Shown here in pieces: positions 8,940 to 18,151 of a DNA stretch of 64,000 nt. The notes under the pieces are model-generated. The model saw nothing but the letters and a program-made list of their open reading frames with translations. It was not told where the DNA came from and made no database searches. The position numbers and the translations under genes were made by a program. The stretch comes from Maribacter polysaccharolyticus (GTDB lineage: Bacteria; Bacteroidota; Bacteroidia; Flavobacteriales; Flavobacteriaceae), in NCBI RefSeq assembly GCF_028882255.1, contig NZ_JARBUY010000005.1, forward strand, positions 1 to 64,000, given 5' to 3'. Numbering within the stretch: the stretch's first letter is position 1; every line of letters begins with the position of its first letter.

Positions 8940-9869
8940 CTATTTTTTGAACAAAAACCCTAAAGGGATATGCAGTCTTTCGCTCCATGCATTTTCACTA
9001 TGGTCCGCTCCAGGGAAAAATCCCGTCATCCAATTCGTTTCGTCATAGCCCTTTTCGGTCATTAAAAGGTCTACTTTCTTTTGAATTTCAGGATATAAAC
9101 TATCCAAGGTGCGATCACCACAATCGAAATACAGACTATGGTCTTTTGGATTAGGCAGGTTATTTTTCAAATAGTCCAAGAACACATCGGGTACCGGATT
9201 GTTTTCTGGGGTAAAGGTCCCAACCCAATGGGTAGACATACACGCTGCGCCTCCGAAAACCTTAGGGTATTCACATATGGCATACATGGAAATCAATCCG
9301 CCCATACTACTGCCAGCCACAAAAGTGTTCTCCCTGTCCGTGTATACCGAATACGTTTTATCGATATAGGGCTTTAATTCATTTACGATAAATTTCAAAT
9401 AATTATCCGACTGTGGACTGAACAGTCCGTTAATACGGATCGATGCCCTTTGTAATTGTGCCGTTACGGTATCTTTTTCGATCTTCGTTAAAGATTCAAA
9501 TGCCTTTTGCGGAAAATAATCGCTGTGACGGGATTCTCCCCCATTCCAAACACCCACTACAATAAATTCCTTGATCGTGCCTGATGAAAATAAACCGGAG
9601 GCCACATCGTCTATGTCCCATGCCTGTTTGTTCCAAGAGCTTTCAGCATCGTAGAGCATTTGTCCGTCGTGCATATACAAAACGGGATATCGCTTTGATT
9701 TGGAATACCCTTCCGGCAACCAGATATCAACATTCCGGGAAGTGACATAGGTTGATTTAAAATCCGTGACACGCTCTAGGGTACCGCTAACCACCTTCGG
9801 AAGTGGGTTTTGTGCTTTTGCCGTAAGCGTTACGGCCATGATCGATAAAAGGGTTAAAAACTTGCTCAT
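8940..9869 (-). CDS. Secreted alpha/beta-hydrolase, esterase D type
   Basis: 309 residues with a signal peptide (cleavage near AKAQ, residue 20). The putative-esterase fold (PF00756 type) is seen from LPEGY, VLYMHDGQ, the nucleophile elbow GSSMGG (S188), an acid candidate in FDCGDRTLD (D252) and the histidine in ADHSENAW (H290). These enzymes include feruloyl and acetyl esterases and siderophore esterases. The neighbouring GH43 favours a carbohydrate esterase role (inference). The two genes are 140 bases apart on the same strand. Confidence 0.85.
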   Translation of the reverse strand: MSKFLTLLSIMAVTLTAKAQNPLPKVVSGTLERVTDFKSTYVTSRNVDIWLPEGYSKSKRYPVLYMHDGQMLYDAESSWNKQAWDIDDVASGLFSSGTIKEFIVVGVWNGGESRHSDYFPQKAFESLTKIEKDTVTAQLQRASIRINGLFSPQSDNYLKFIVNELKPYIDKTYSVYTDRENTFVAGSSMGGLISMYAICEYPKVFGGAACMSTHWVGTFTPENNPVPDVFLDYLKNNLPNPKDHSLYFDCGDRTLDSLYPEIQKKVDLLMTEKGYDETNWMTGFFPGADHSENAWSERLHIPLGFLFKK

Positions 9870-10040
9870 TTTGGGCTATTGACCGTGCGATTGATTTTTA
9901 AGGCGTATTCCTTGCTAAGGACCTGCAAGTTCGTCATTTTTGGGAAGAATTCCATGTCCGGAAGTACCCATGATCGGCCAATGAGGTTCTCTTTGTCCTA
10001 AAATCCAGGGTTTCGTGCGAATGTCCCGCTTTATCGACCA

Positions 10041-11294
10041 TCAGTATTCCTTATAAACCACGCCGTCTTTCATGACGAAAACCACCTGCTTCATCGTTCC
10101 GATATCCTCGATGGGATTGCCTTGAACGGCGATGATATCGGCCAAAAACCCTTCTTTTATGTTCCCCAGTCCATTCAAATGGAACATCTTGGCATTCCCT
10201 GAAGTAGCCGATTTCAAAACGTCTAGGGGACGCATGCCATAGTCGACCATCAGTTCCATTTCCCGATAATTTTCCCCGTGGGTAAAAACACCTACGTCCC
10301 CGCCAAAAACGACCTGTACGCCGGAATCCAACGCCGCTTTAAAGGATTTACGCTTTTTTTGGATCCGTTCGGGTTCGGGTTCGGTGGCCTTGTTCCACCC
10401 CTTGTATTGGGTAATGGCATCCCCAGCGGCCAAGGTGGGGCAAAAACCGATTCCTTTGTCTTTCATCATTTTAAAGATTTCCAAGGTTCCCCCATCGCCA
10501 TGTTCAATGGTTTCCACACCGCCCAGGATGGCCCGTTTCATCCCCTCTGGGGTACTCGCATGGGCCACAACGTATTTCCCCGCACTTTTTGCCGTGGCCA
10601 CCATGGCATCGATTTCCTGCTGAAGAAAAGTAGGTTGGGCATCCGCACCGGGGGTCCACCGATAATCGGCATATATCTTGATCAGATCTACACCGTTCCC
10701 CAGTTGCCTACGAACGGTTTCGATACATTGGTCGGTACCACTTGCCGGTTCGGCCCCCAAAGGAACGGTAACGCCGTCATGGAACCCTTTTGGTCCGTAC
10801 GCCCCAGTGGCGACAATGGCCGGGCCCGCAACCAAAAGCCGTGGACCATCGATAAGGCCGTCCGTTAGGGTCTTTTTTAAATAAACATCGGTATAACCGG
10901 CCCCTTCGGCACCCAAATCCCGCATGGTGGTGATGCCTGCCATGAGCGATTTTTTGACATGTACCGATCCCCTGATCGCCCGTTCTACGGGCGATTCCTT
11001 CAACACCTGATCATTCCATTCCGTTTCGTTGTAAGGGTGCAACAGAACATGCGAATGCCCTTCGATGATCCCCGGCATCAGCGTGGTCCCCGATAAGTCG
11101 ATATAAGTCGCATTGTGCGGTAATTTCACGGCCCTGGCATTTCCTGCATAGGTAATGGTTTGGCCTTCCACCACCACGACCCAATTAGTGTGTAATGCCG
11201 TGCCGTCGAAAACACGGTCGGGTCGTAATACCAGTTGTGCATACAGGTTTCCAAAGGTAGAAAGGAAAAGGAAGAGGTAGAACCAGATTTTCAT
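10041..11294 (-). CDS. Secreted amidohydrolase, imidazolonepropionase-like
   Basis: 417 residues with a signal peptide (cleavage near LYAQ, residue 20). Metal-dependent amidohydrolase signature: GHSHV (H80, H82), a candidate metal-bridging lysine in DLIKIYADY, histidines in VAHAS and IEHGD, and the catalytic Asp in GGDVGVF. The C-terminal GFLADIIAVQGNP is the usual sandwich-domain ending. Members act as peptidases or cyclic-amide hydrolases; substrate unknown. A periplasmic dipeptidase-like (Xaa-Pro or Xaa-Arg) activity is common for secreted members. Confidence 0.88.
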   Translation of the reverse strand: MKIWFYLFLFLSTFGNLYAQLVLRPDRVFDGTALHTNWVVVVEGQTITYAGNARAVKLPHNATYIDLSGTTLMPGIIEGHSHVLLHPYNETEWNDQVLKESPVERAIRGSVHVKKSLMAGITTMRDLGAEGAGYTDVYLKKTLTDGLIDGPRLLVAGPAIVATGAYGPKGFHDGVTVPLGAEPASGTDQCIETVRRQLGNGVDLIKIYADYRWTPGADAQPTFLQQEIDAMVATAKSAGKYVVAHASTPEGMKRAILGGVETIEHGDGGTLEIFKMMKDKGIGFCPTLAAGDAITQYKGWNKATEPEPERIQKKRKSFKAALDSGVQVVFGGDVGVFTHGENYREMELMVDYGMRPLDVLKSATSGNAKMFHLNGLGNIKEGFLADIIAVQGNPIEDIGTMKQVVFVMKDGVVYKEY

Positions 11295-11418
11295 GTGTCA
11301 AATGCTTGTTTTTGGTATGGGATAAACCAAGGGTTACAACCCCTAATGTAACAAACAAATCACAGATAGAAAAACCGCTTTATTGTAGTAAACAGCGCCT
11401 CTAGGAAGTACCTATGGC

Positions 11419-12078
11419 CTACCTCCTATTTGAGCCCGGATTTTGCAATTGTTTGTGCGACCCATCACAATTCGGTTTGCGTTTGGACAGTCCGCAAGTA
11501 CAATCGGTCAACCCATAACCATCGATAATACGTTCACTGTTCCTTACGATCCGGGAGGACCGGGTTTTCGATTGCTTGGGTTGGGCAAAATGCAAAAGAT
11601 ACCCTTTTTGTCGTCCTGGGGTCAATGCTTTAAAGGCCTTTTCAAATTCCGGCTCCTCCCTGAACCTATGTACCAATTCCTCGGGTAATTCATAATCGAC
11701 CGTTTTTTTCATGGCCACTTTGCGTCCGGATTTTTCGATTTCGATGGCCTCCATGATATATGCTTTCAGGGTCGTTTCGAGTGCCTCGATCCCCTGCAGG
11801 TCCGTAAAGCGCATTTGCCGTGCCGCTTGGGTATTTTTCGTTTGCTGCACCAGAATGTCCAACGGATCTTTCAACAAAGCCCCTTTGGGGAACAAGACCG
11901 CACAATAGCCCTTGAATTCGTGCAACAGTACAATGTTCTTCCCATGGGCCGTATAGCAAGGGTGCATCCATTTGTATTCCTCGTACAGCCCGCACTCAAG
12001 AACGATCGTTCGTAGCCGGGTCATTTCGGCCTTCCATCGGGTAAGACCAATTAGGTATTCGGTAACGGCTTCGTGCAT
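11419..12078 (-). CDS. YdeI-family protein with C-terminal CDGSH iron-sulfur motif
   Basis: 219 residues. An N-terminal DUF1801-like region (about 10-115, VLLHEFKGYCAVLFPKGALL) is followed by the YdeI/OmdA C-terminal helical domain (about 130-175, ELPEELVHRF ... GRQKGYLLHFAQPKQSKTR). The protein ends with DCTCGLSKRKPNCDGSHK, an exact CDGSH consensus with ligands C193, C195, C204 and H208 for a 2Fe-2S cluster. This makes it a fusion of a stress-associated YdeI domain with a redox-active cluster domain. Cytosolic; precise role unknown. Confidence 0.85.
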   Translation of the reverse strand: MHEAVTEYLIGLTRWKAEMTRLRTIVLECGLYEEYKWMHPCYTAHGKNIVLLHEFKGYCAVLFPKGALLKDPLDILVQQTKNTQAARQMRFTDLQGIEALETTLKAYIMEAIEIEKSGRKVAMKKTVDYELPEELVHRFREEPEFEKAFKALTPGRQKGYLLHFAQPKQSKTRSSRIVRNSERIIDGYGLTDCTCGLSKRKPNCDGSHKQLQNPGSNRR

Positions 12079-12139
12079 CGCTCGCTTGTTCTGTAGTTTT
12101 TGTGTGTGGTAACGAAGTCACCTACTCCCCAAAATGGGG

Positions 12140-13069
12140 TTATGGCATCAAGGCATGATCCTTTGTCAAATATTCCAAATGTCTTTGGTCGGTTCCGCAA
12201 CAGCCCCCCAATATCCTTATCCCGAATTCACGGTTCAACCGTAACATTTCGTCTCCCCAATCGGCAACATCGTCTACATGTAGGCAATCCGAATTTTCCA
12301 GATCACAGTGATCCAAAGAAGAAGCATTCGCTAAATACGCGATCAATCTATCGAATACTCCTTTGGGCTGCCTATCGGCACATAAGAAGGAAGGATGCGC
12401 ACAATTGACCGCATAACCCAGGGGAACCTTACTCACCTGCGTATCGATCAAGGTTATGGCGTCCCCTATATCGGTACCGTCCAAAATTTTCCCGTTTCTC
12501 GAGATTACGAAACTTATGATATAATCAAGGTTTAGTTTCGCTGCGGCACAGGCTATTCCCAATGCCTCTTGCACATTGGGGATCGTTTCGGCGATGATGA
12601 AATCGACCCCGCCTTTTTGTAATTCCGATAGTTGCCAAGCATGGAATTCCTCGGCCTCTTCTTTTGAAAGTCCGGCACTTGGGGTGTAACAATCATTTTT
12701 GGGGCCCACGGTGCCGCCGATCATGATCTTAGTACCGAAATTCCCGGCTTCTTCCCGTAGTTTTTCCATAAACCGTACGGCATCGCGGTTGACCGACTCC
12801 TGTATCCCCGACTTTCGCACATTGGCTTTATTGGCCCGCCACGTAGGGGTGCACATGATGTAGGGTATATCTTTTTTTTGGGCGACGTTAAGGTAGGCCT
12901 TGAATATGGAAGCGAGTTCTTTGGATCCTTCCGTATCGTAGATCAAAGGGGCATGGATAAGCTCGGGGTGAAAGGATACCTTCCCGTCACGACGGAGTAT
13001 CTCGATGACCGCCCCCTCCATCAAAATAAAGTCGTGGGCAGCAATGGGGTCTTTAATTGGGTATATCAT
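12140..13069 (-). CDS. Homocysteine S-methyltransferase family protein
   Basis: 309 residues. The zinc-dependent homocysteine methyltransferase pattern is visible: GGTVGPKNDCY, the first zinc cysteine in YAVNCAHPSF (C223) and the C-terminal pair GGCCGTD (C290, C291). The family moves a methyl group from S-methylmethionine, betaine or a similar donor to homocysteine, giving methionine. The N-terminal motif is divergent (LMEGAVIEILRRDG) compared with the usual DGAMGTxL. It sits 60 bases from the YdeI-CDGSH gene in the same direction. Confidence 0.85.
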   Translation of the reverse strand: MIYPIKDPIAAHDFILMEGAVIEILRRDGKVSFHPELIHAPLIYDTEGSKELASIFKAYLNVAQKKDIPYIMCTPTWRANKANVRKSGIQESVNRDAVRFMEKLREEAGNFGTKIMIGGTVGPKNDCYTPSAGLSKEEAEEFHAWQLSELQKGGVDFIIAETIPNVQEALGIACAAAKLNLDYIISFVISRNGKILDGTDIGDAITLIDTQVSKVPLGYAVNCAHPSFLCADRQPKGVFDRLIAYLANASSLDHCDLENSDCLHVDDVADWGDEMLRLNREFGIRILGGCCGTDQRHLEYLTKDHALMP

Positions 13070-13149
13070 GGTCTTTGGTTCTCGATGTTACTACTCCTTC
13101 AACCGTGCACGATCATGATGCCGGTACTGTCGGGGCAACCGTCTTGTAT

Positions 13150-13497
13150 TCAAGGGCGGCTTTGCAGCCATTTTTTGGCCTTGACCAAATTGGGGAATAT
13201 CTTAATTGACATGCCCAGACGGCTCAAGGTATCGATCGTATAGTAATTAATGTTCTTGACAGGCCATACCACCGCGTAGTGTGTTCCTACATTCAGGTAT
13301 TTATTCGCAGCAATTACCAATTCATATCTAATTTCATAGGAAAGATGGGAATTCTGCAATAAAGAGCCGTTTATGATTACTTGGCGCTCAACTTCGGAAC
13401 CTATTTTTTTCAACAATTCCCTAAAAGGTTCCAAGGCAAATTGCCCGCTTATATCAACCAAAAGAAGTTCTGTTCCTTTCGTAAATTTATAATCCAT
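13150..13497 (-). CDS. STAS/SpoIIAA-like small protein
   Basis: 115 residues. An alpha/beta pattern with a buried strand (TELLLVDISGQF), alternating helices and a C-terminal AKKWLQ helix resembles the SpoIIAA-like STAS domains (DUF3478 type) in which the protein ends with a similar A-x-x-WL helix. No phosphorylation site is identified. It lies 80 bases upstream of the homocysteine methyltransferase gene on the same strand. Confidence 0.55.
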   Translation of the reverse strand: MDYKFTKGTELLLVDISGQFALEPFRELLKKIGSEVERQVIINGSLLQNSHLSYEIRYELVIAANKYLNVGTHYAVVWPVKNINYYTIDTLSRLGMSIKIFPNLVKAKKWLQSRP

Positions 13498-13958
13498 GTT
13501 ACTTATATTGTTCCCAATAATAGCTTTATAGTTATACCAGAACTGTCACTTATGGCATTTTAAAAGGTTGAAATTAATCATTTTTATCGAATTTCATACG
13601 GCTTAACAACTTATTAACGCTAGAACATGCTGAATGATTTTAAAGATAATTCCGACACAAAAAAGTAATTTTTACCTACTTCAAGATAGGGAACAAGCCT
13701 GTCACAGGCAAACAGACGTAATGCTTCGACTGTGCAAAGCACAGGGCTTTGACAGCGATCGGCACAGGATGCCCTCACGCACAGGAAAGTCATCCAAGCT
13801 GCTCCCTACACAAAATAAGGCAAACACTATGGATGGCATACCCGACAATTTTTCAGATCCATGTACGGATTTGAGTTTGTATCCGGTTACAACAATGGTA
13901 AATGTTGTCTCGTTCCCATAAGGCTATGGTGTCCAAGCTTTGGAACTGAAATAAATAG
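13498..13958. other. Intergenic region with short inverted repeats
   Basis: 460 bases without a convincing gene. Near 13690-13720 is a short palindromic block (AAGCCTGTCACAGGCAAACAG) of the type also seen at about 22150, 24633 and 43774. A TGTGCAAAGCACAGG inverted repeat follows at about 13730. No promoter or RNA gene recognised. Confidence 0.4.
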
Positions 13959-16766
13959 CTATTCTTCGGTTTCCATAAGCTCCAATCCCTGATTGATCCC
14001 TTTTTCCATGGCAGGTACCCCTCTTTGCATCCAAACGGGTTTTGCCGCTCCTTTTAAATAATGATCGAAGAACTGTGCCATGCGGATATTGAAATCGTTT
14101 CGGTTTTGCTGTTTTAACGGCCAATGCGGTTCTCCGTTGTAATTTAGGAACCATGAAGGTTTTCCCAAACGACGAAGACTCACGAAAAATTCGATGCCTT
14201 GATACCAAGGTACATGTCCGTCCGCATCATTATGCATGATCAACAGCGGGGTATTTATCTTGTCTATATTGAAGATGGGGGAGTTTTCGATATACCGCGC
14301 AGGGTATTCCCAAGGCGTACCCCCGATCCTACTTTGTGTATGCTCGTATTGAAACTGGCGACTAAGACCCGTCCACCAGCGAATTCCGCCATAGGCGCTG
14401 ATCATATTGGGTACGGGTGCCCCGGATTCCGCAGCCTTGAAAATATCGGTCTTGGTAACGAGATAAGCAATTTGGTACCCTCCCCAACTGTGCCCTTGCA
14501 CTCCGATATTATCCCTATCGACAAAACCTTTTTCGATCAAGGAAGTAACACCCGGAATCACACAATTGTAGGCACTCTCACCCGGGTAACCCACACGATA
14601 TTCGATATCGGGATTAAAGATCACATACCCACGACTCGTATAAAAACTATAGTTGATCGATGATCTTTCGGCCCTTGGTGCCCTATGGCGATATAAGTTG
14701 TCGGAATTGCGTTCGTAAAAGTTCACGAGCAACGGATACTTCTTCTTGGGGTCAAAATTTTCAGGTTTTACCAATAGCCCCTTTAGGGCCTTACCATCGA
14801 GTGAGGTAAAATCAACCAACTCGATCGTACCCCAATTGTAGTCTTTTTGCTGTGGGTTGGCATTGCTCAGTATGGTGGTCTTTTTAAAACCCATGTCGCT
14901 CGTATGCAGATCGGGGAACACTTCAAACGATTCTTTTGTAAACAGCAATTGATCGCTCAATTTCGCTTTTTTTGCATTCGCATAACGAAAGGGTCCCGAA
15001 ATCAAGGAAACCAGCTTTTTGCTCTTAGGGGCAAATGAGGCATACCCCGAGTATTTGGTTTCCTCATTGAACGTGCTCAATAGCCATTTTCCTTTCGGAT
15101 CCAAGAAGCGTTCCTCTTCGTCAAGTTGCACGTATCGGTATCTCGTTTTGGTTTCACGGCCTTTGGTCAATCGGGTTCCCGAACCTGATTTGGGATCGAA
15201 TTCCCAGAGGTCATAGCGGTCGTACAAAATAATCGAAGCGTCATTTTCGGTAAAACCGGCCACCCCATAAGGCGATGGAAATTTGGGGGAATCGTTCAAT
15301 TCATCATAAAAGGCCTTCCCCTTGGTCAAAGTCGTGTAGGCTTTTGAATCGATGTCATACGTAAACCAGGTACTGTCGATGGCATTGTAGCCAAAGGTGT
15401 ATTTTGCCTTGGGACTCAATCGCATACGGGGCGACTGTTTTACTTCCATCCTGGTCTCGCCTGTTGCGGTGTTGATGACGGCATAGTCATTTTCACGATA
15501 GCCCTTCCATTGACTTTCCAATTCGTAGGGTAGCGTTGTGCCAACGAGCGTATAGGTGGCATTGCCCTCATCACCAAGCTCACTGTTCGGATAGTCGGAC
15601 GTTGCCAACGGCACCAACTTTTTATCTTTGAGATGAACAGCGGTTTGGAACGATCGTATGGTATCGTTTTTCAACTGCAGCTCTTGAACCGTGTAGAGCC
15701 TTGGCTCATCGTAGGTCCATACCTCAACGTTTACGATTTCTTCATCGGTAAGGGTGGTGTCTTTGACAATCGGGGGTTTCCGCAACCCGAAAAACAGTTT
15801 TGATTCGTCTTCGGAGAAACTCACTTTACCATCAGAGGAGACCAGATACCCCTTGGGCGCGGATTCGGAATCGACCAGTTTTTCGGCCCTGTTTTTTCCT
15901 GCTTCCCATAGGTACAAAGCATTGGGCCTTACCTGGATCTTGGTCGTATCGGTATCGACTGTAAAACCTAGATATTTACCCGAATCACTGAATTGCAGTT
16001 GATCGTATTTCGCTTTTTGGGCACTGTGGATGTTGCTGTTTTCCCCATTTTCAAGATTGATGACATAGGCACCTGCATCGGCCTCTTTATCGGCTCCGGT
16101 AGACGTATAGGCAAACCATTTCCCTTTTTTTGCAAAGGTGAAATGGGTCACGAATTTCAACGTATCCTCTTTTTGGGTATCCAGATTAAGCAATACCACA
16201 TGATAGCCGGTTTTCTTACCGACTTTTTTGGATTTCTTTTTCTTTTCCTTTTTTTCAGGGACGGAATCTTTTTCTTCCTCCCCATCGTCATCCTGCTCCT
16301 TTTTCTTGGTTATCTCCTCCAATTGATACGCCACATAACCCGACCATTCTTCGGGAAATTTATACGATTTTACGTTCCCGATTTTGGTCAAACCATTTGT
16401 TTTCAGATCCAGGATACCCAGGGTGTCCTTGGGAAGATCCTTCTTTTTTGTTTTTCTGCTCTTCATGGCGATTACGCTGTCTTTCCAAGCTTCAATGGTG
16501 AACAGCACATAATGGGAATCATAGGTGAACTTTCCTTTTGAACTTCGCTCATGTTCAAATACGGTCTTGCCTTTGGTATCCTTCACTTTGAGGAAATTAT
16601 CCTTTTCCCCTTTTTCCAGAGAAAACAGGACATGGGATCCATCCGGTGCCATCGTTGGGCCTTTGATCGTATTCCATAAGGCGTAATCGGAATGGTCCAA
16701 TGCCTTTTTTTGGGCAAAAACGGAAACGGAAATAAGCAATAGGAATAGTGGTACAAGTCTTTTCAT
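13959..16766 (-). CDS. Prolyl oligopeptidase family (S9) peptidase
   Basis: 935 residues with a signal peptide (cleavage near VFAQ, residue 19). A long N-terminal beta-propeller region contains a Lys/Glu/Asp-rich insert at about 160-190 (DDDGEEEKDSVPEKKEKKKK). The C-terminal alpha/beta-hydrolase domain carries the triad: Ser in GHSWGGYQ (about 757), Asp in NDADGHVP (about 848) and His in GEPHWPL (about 877). Such secreted S9 enzymes trim peptides in the periplasm. The length exceeds typical ~700-residue DPP-like members because of the larger propeller and insert. Monocistronic by spacing. Confidence 0.92.
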   Translation of the reverse strand: MKRLVPLFLLLISVSVFAQKKALDHSDYALWNTIKGPTMAPDGSHVLFSLEKGEKDNFLKVKDTKGKTVFEHERSSKGKFTYDSHYVLFTIEAWKDSVIAMKSRKTKKKDLPKDTLGILDLKTNGLTKIGNVKSYKFPEEWSGYVAYQLEEITKKKEQDDDGEEEKDSVPEKKEKKKKSKKVGKKTGYHVVLLNLDTQKEDTLKFVTHFTFAKKGKWFAYTSTGADKEADAGAYVINLENGENSNIHSAQKAKYDQLQFSDSGKYLGFTVDTDTTKIQVRPNALYLWEAGKNRAEKLVDSESAPKGYLVSSDGKVSFSEDESKLFFGLRKPPIVKDTTLTDEEIVNVEVWTYDEPRLYTVQELQLKNDTIRSFQTAVHLKDKKLVPLATSDYPNSELGDEGNATYTLVGTTLPYELESQWKGYRENDYAVINTATGETRMEVKQSPRMRLSPKAKYTFGYNAIDSTWFTYDIDSKAYTTLTKGKAFYDELNDSPKFPSPYGVAGFTENDASIILYDRYDLWEFDPKSGSGTRLTKGRETKTRYRYVQLDEEERFLDPKGKWLLSTFNEETKYSGYASFAPKSKKLVSLISGPFRYANAKKAKLSDQLLFTKESFEVFPDLHTSDMGFKKTTILSNANPQQKDYNWGTIELVDFTSLDGKALKGLLVKPENFDPKKKYPLLVNFYERNSDNLYRHRAPRAERSSINYSFYTSRGYVIFNPDIEYRVGYPGESAYNCVIPGVTSLIEKGFVDRDNIGVQGHSWGGYQIAYLVTKTDIFKAAESGAPVPNMISAYGGIRWWTGLSRQFQYEHTQSRIGGTPWEYPARYIENSPIFNIDKINTPLLIMHNDADGHVPWYQGIEFFVSLRRLGKPSWFLNYNGEPHWPLKQQNRNDFNIRMAQFFDHYLKGAAKPVWMQRGVPAMEKGINQGLELMETEE

Positions 16767-17044
16767 CTTTTGGGTTTAGTTGGCAAACCCAAATATAGGA
16801 ATAATGGAAAAACAAGCTTGGAGGGCAACCCAAAATGATCACATTTTTGTGCCATTCTTATTTAGGAAGGGTTAATAGGGATGACCATGGAAATTTTTCG
16901 GGGGTTCACTACGATTTTGGGAAAATTGGTCCAAAGGGTTGCGCTTTTTGGAGTACCATGGCCGGGAACGAACCGGCCCAAGGTAGCTTGACTTCGCTCA
17001 GTACAGGCTGCTCGTGCTTGCGGATATTAGTCTACTGGGAAGTC

Positions 17045-17160
17045 ATTCGGCTGTGCGAAGTTTGCAACTTCACACCAAACCATTACGCTGGGCTATTTTA
17101 CTCTTGTCACTTACTCTCGTACTTGCGCAATACGCGACGAAGTCACGGACTTCGCAGATC
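17045..17160. repeat. REP-like element, variant form
   Basis: Within an otherwise empty gap (16767-17277). It contains CTGTGCGAAGTTTGCAACTTCAC, then CATTACGCTGGGCTATTT and CGACGAAGTCACGGACTTCGCAGA, blocks shared with 18028-18144, 19738-19844 and in part 31280-31320. A 120-codon open frame crossing this region (16835-17197) has no protein-like character. Confidence 0.7.
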
Positions 17161-17277
17161 GGGATTCTTTAAAATCCCAGGGAATTTTGCTTTCTGAAGA
17201 GAGGATGCATTTTTTTCATGCTATTCTGACTTTAAATGAGCGTCAAGTAGTGTCGATAGTTCAATGGATTGATTTTC

Positions 17278-17913
17278 CTATAAATTCACATTAATGGTAT
17301 ACAGCGCAATCAAATAGCTAATGAAAGCTATTACCGCCACTACATACGGTTTAAATGTTCTATTATTCTTTTTATCCCAAATTATTAAACCGAGAAGAAT
17401 ACCAATGACAGCCACATATGGGATATGGAAAGAACCTAAACCCTCCCATCCCAATAAAATAAAGATAATCCTACCTAATGTCGGTCCAATAAAAATCAAT
17501 GCAATGGCTATCATATATCGCATGTGAATAGCAACTTTGTTCTTATGTTTTATGGCAAGGGTATAGAACAATACCAAGAGTACAATGTCAAAACCGGCGT
17601 TTAGTGGAATAAGGTTCTTCCCGTATTCCTTAATCATTTGTGGTATAAAAGAAAGTATTAAAGCGAAAAAAACGACATAGGAAATTTTTCCAAAAAAACG
17701 ATGTAGTTTAAAATTCCTATATCTAATCAGTAACGGCTGGGTGATTAAAAGTGTAATCCAAATGGAAGCTACCAATGCATGAAGGTGCGTATACAAATCC
17801 ACTGTTCCTTCAAATTCCGGTGACAAGACAAAATACGTTTTATAAAACCCTAAAAATGTTAATGGTATGAACAGTAAAAAAATATATCCAACATTTCTAT
17901 ACGCTTTTTCCAT
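17278..17913 (-). CDS. Multi-pass membrane protein
   Basis: 211 residues with about six hydrophobic segments (roughly 10-30, 43-62, 75-95, 105-120, 132-152, 160-178 and 188-207). HLHALVASIWITLL and LHRFFGKISYV carry conserved-looking histidines, reminiscent of small haem- or quinone-associated membrane families (DUF2306-like), but I cannot assign it. Lower GC than its neighbours and flanked by repeat elements on both sides, consistent with accessory DNA. Confidence 0.65.
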   Translation of the reverse strand: MEKAYRNVGYIFLLFIPLTFLGFYKTYFVLSPEFEGTVDLYTHLHALVASIWITLLITQPLLIRYRNFKLHRFFGKISYVVFFALILSFIPQMIKEYGKNLIPLNAGFDIVLLVLFYTLAIKHKNKVAIHMRYMIAIALIFIGPTLGRIIFILLGWEGLGSFHIPYVAVIGILLGLIIWDKKNNRTFKPYVVAVIAFISYLIALYTINVNL

Positions 17914-18027
17914 AACACTTGATTGTTCCTTAAAACCCTATCATTATTTAAAAGACCGCCAACTACCTCATAATCGCACAAATACGCCCTTAATCTACCT
18001 CTTAAGGTACAAAAAGTTTATTATAAT

Positions 18028-18144
18028 CGGCTGTGTGAAGTTTGCAACTACGCACCATACCATTACGCTGGGCTATTTCACTCATGTCACGAAGTCACGG
18101 ACTTCGCAGAGTGGGACACGAGCGTGACACTCGCGCCAGCGGGG
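18028..18144. repeat. REP-like palindromic element
   Basis: Contains CGGCTGTGTGAAGTTTGCAAC, CATTACGCTGGGCTATTTCA, CACGAAGTCACGGACTTCGC and the module CACGAGCGTGACACTCGCGC followed by CAGCGGGG. The AGCGGGG edge is 7 bases from the stop codon of the minus-strand sulfatase gene. Confidence 0.8.
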
Positions 18145-18151
18145 ATCTTTT

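Noticed and set aside
16835-17197. 120-codon open frame on the plus strand
   Set aside because: It runs through REP-like repeat blocks and its translation has repeat-derived, non-protein composition.
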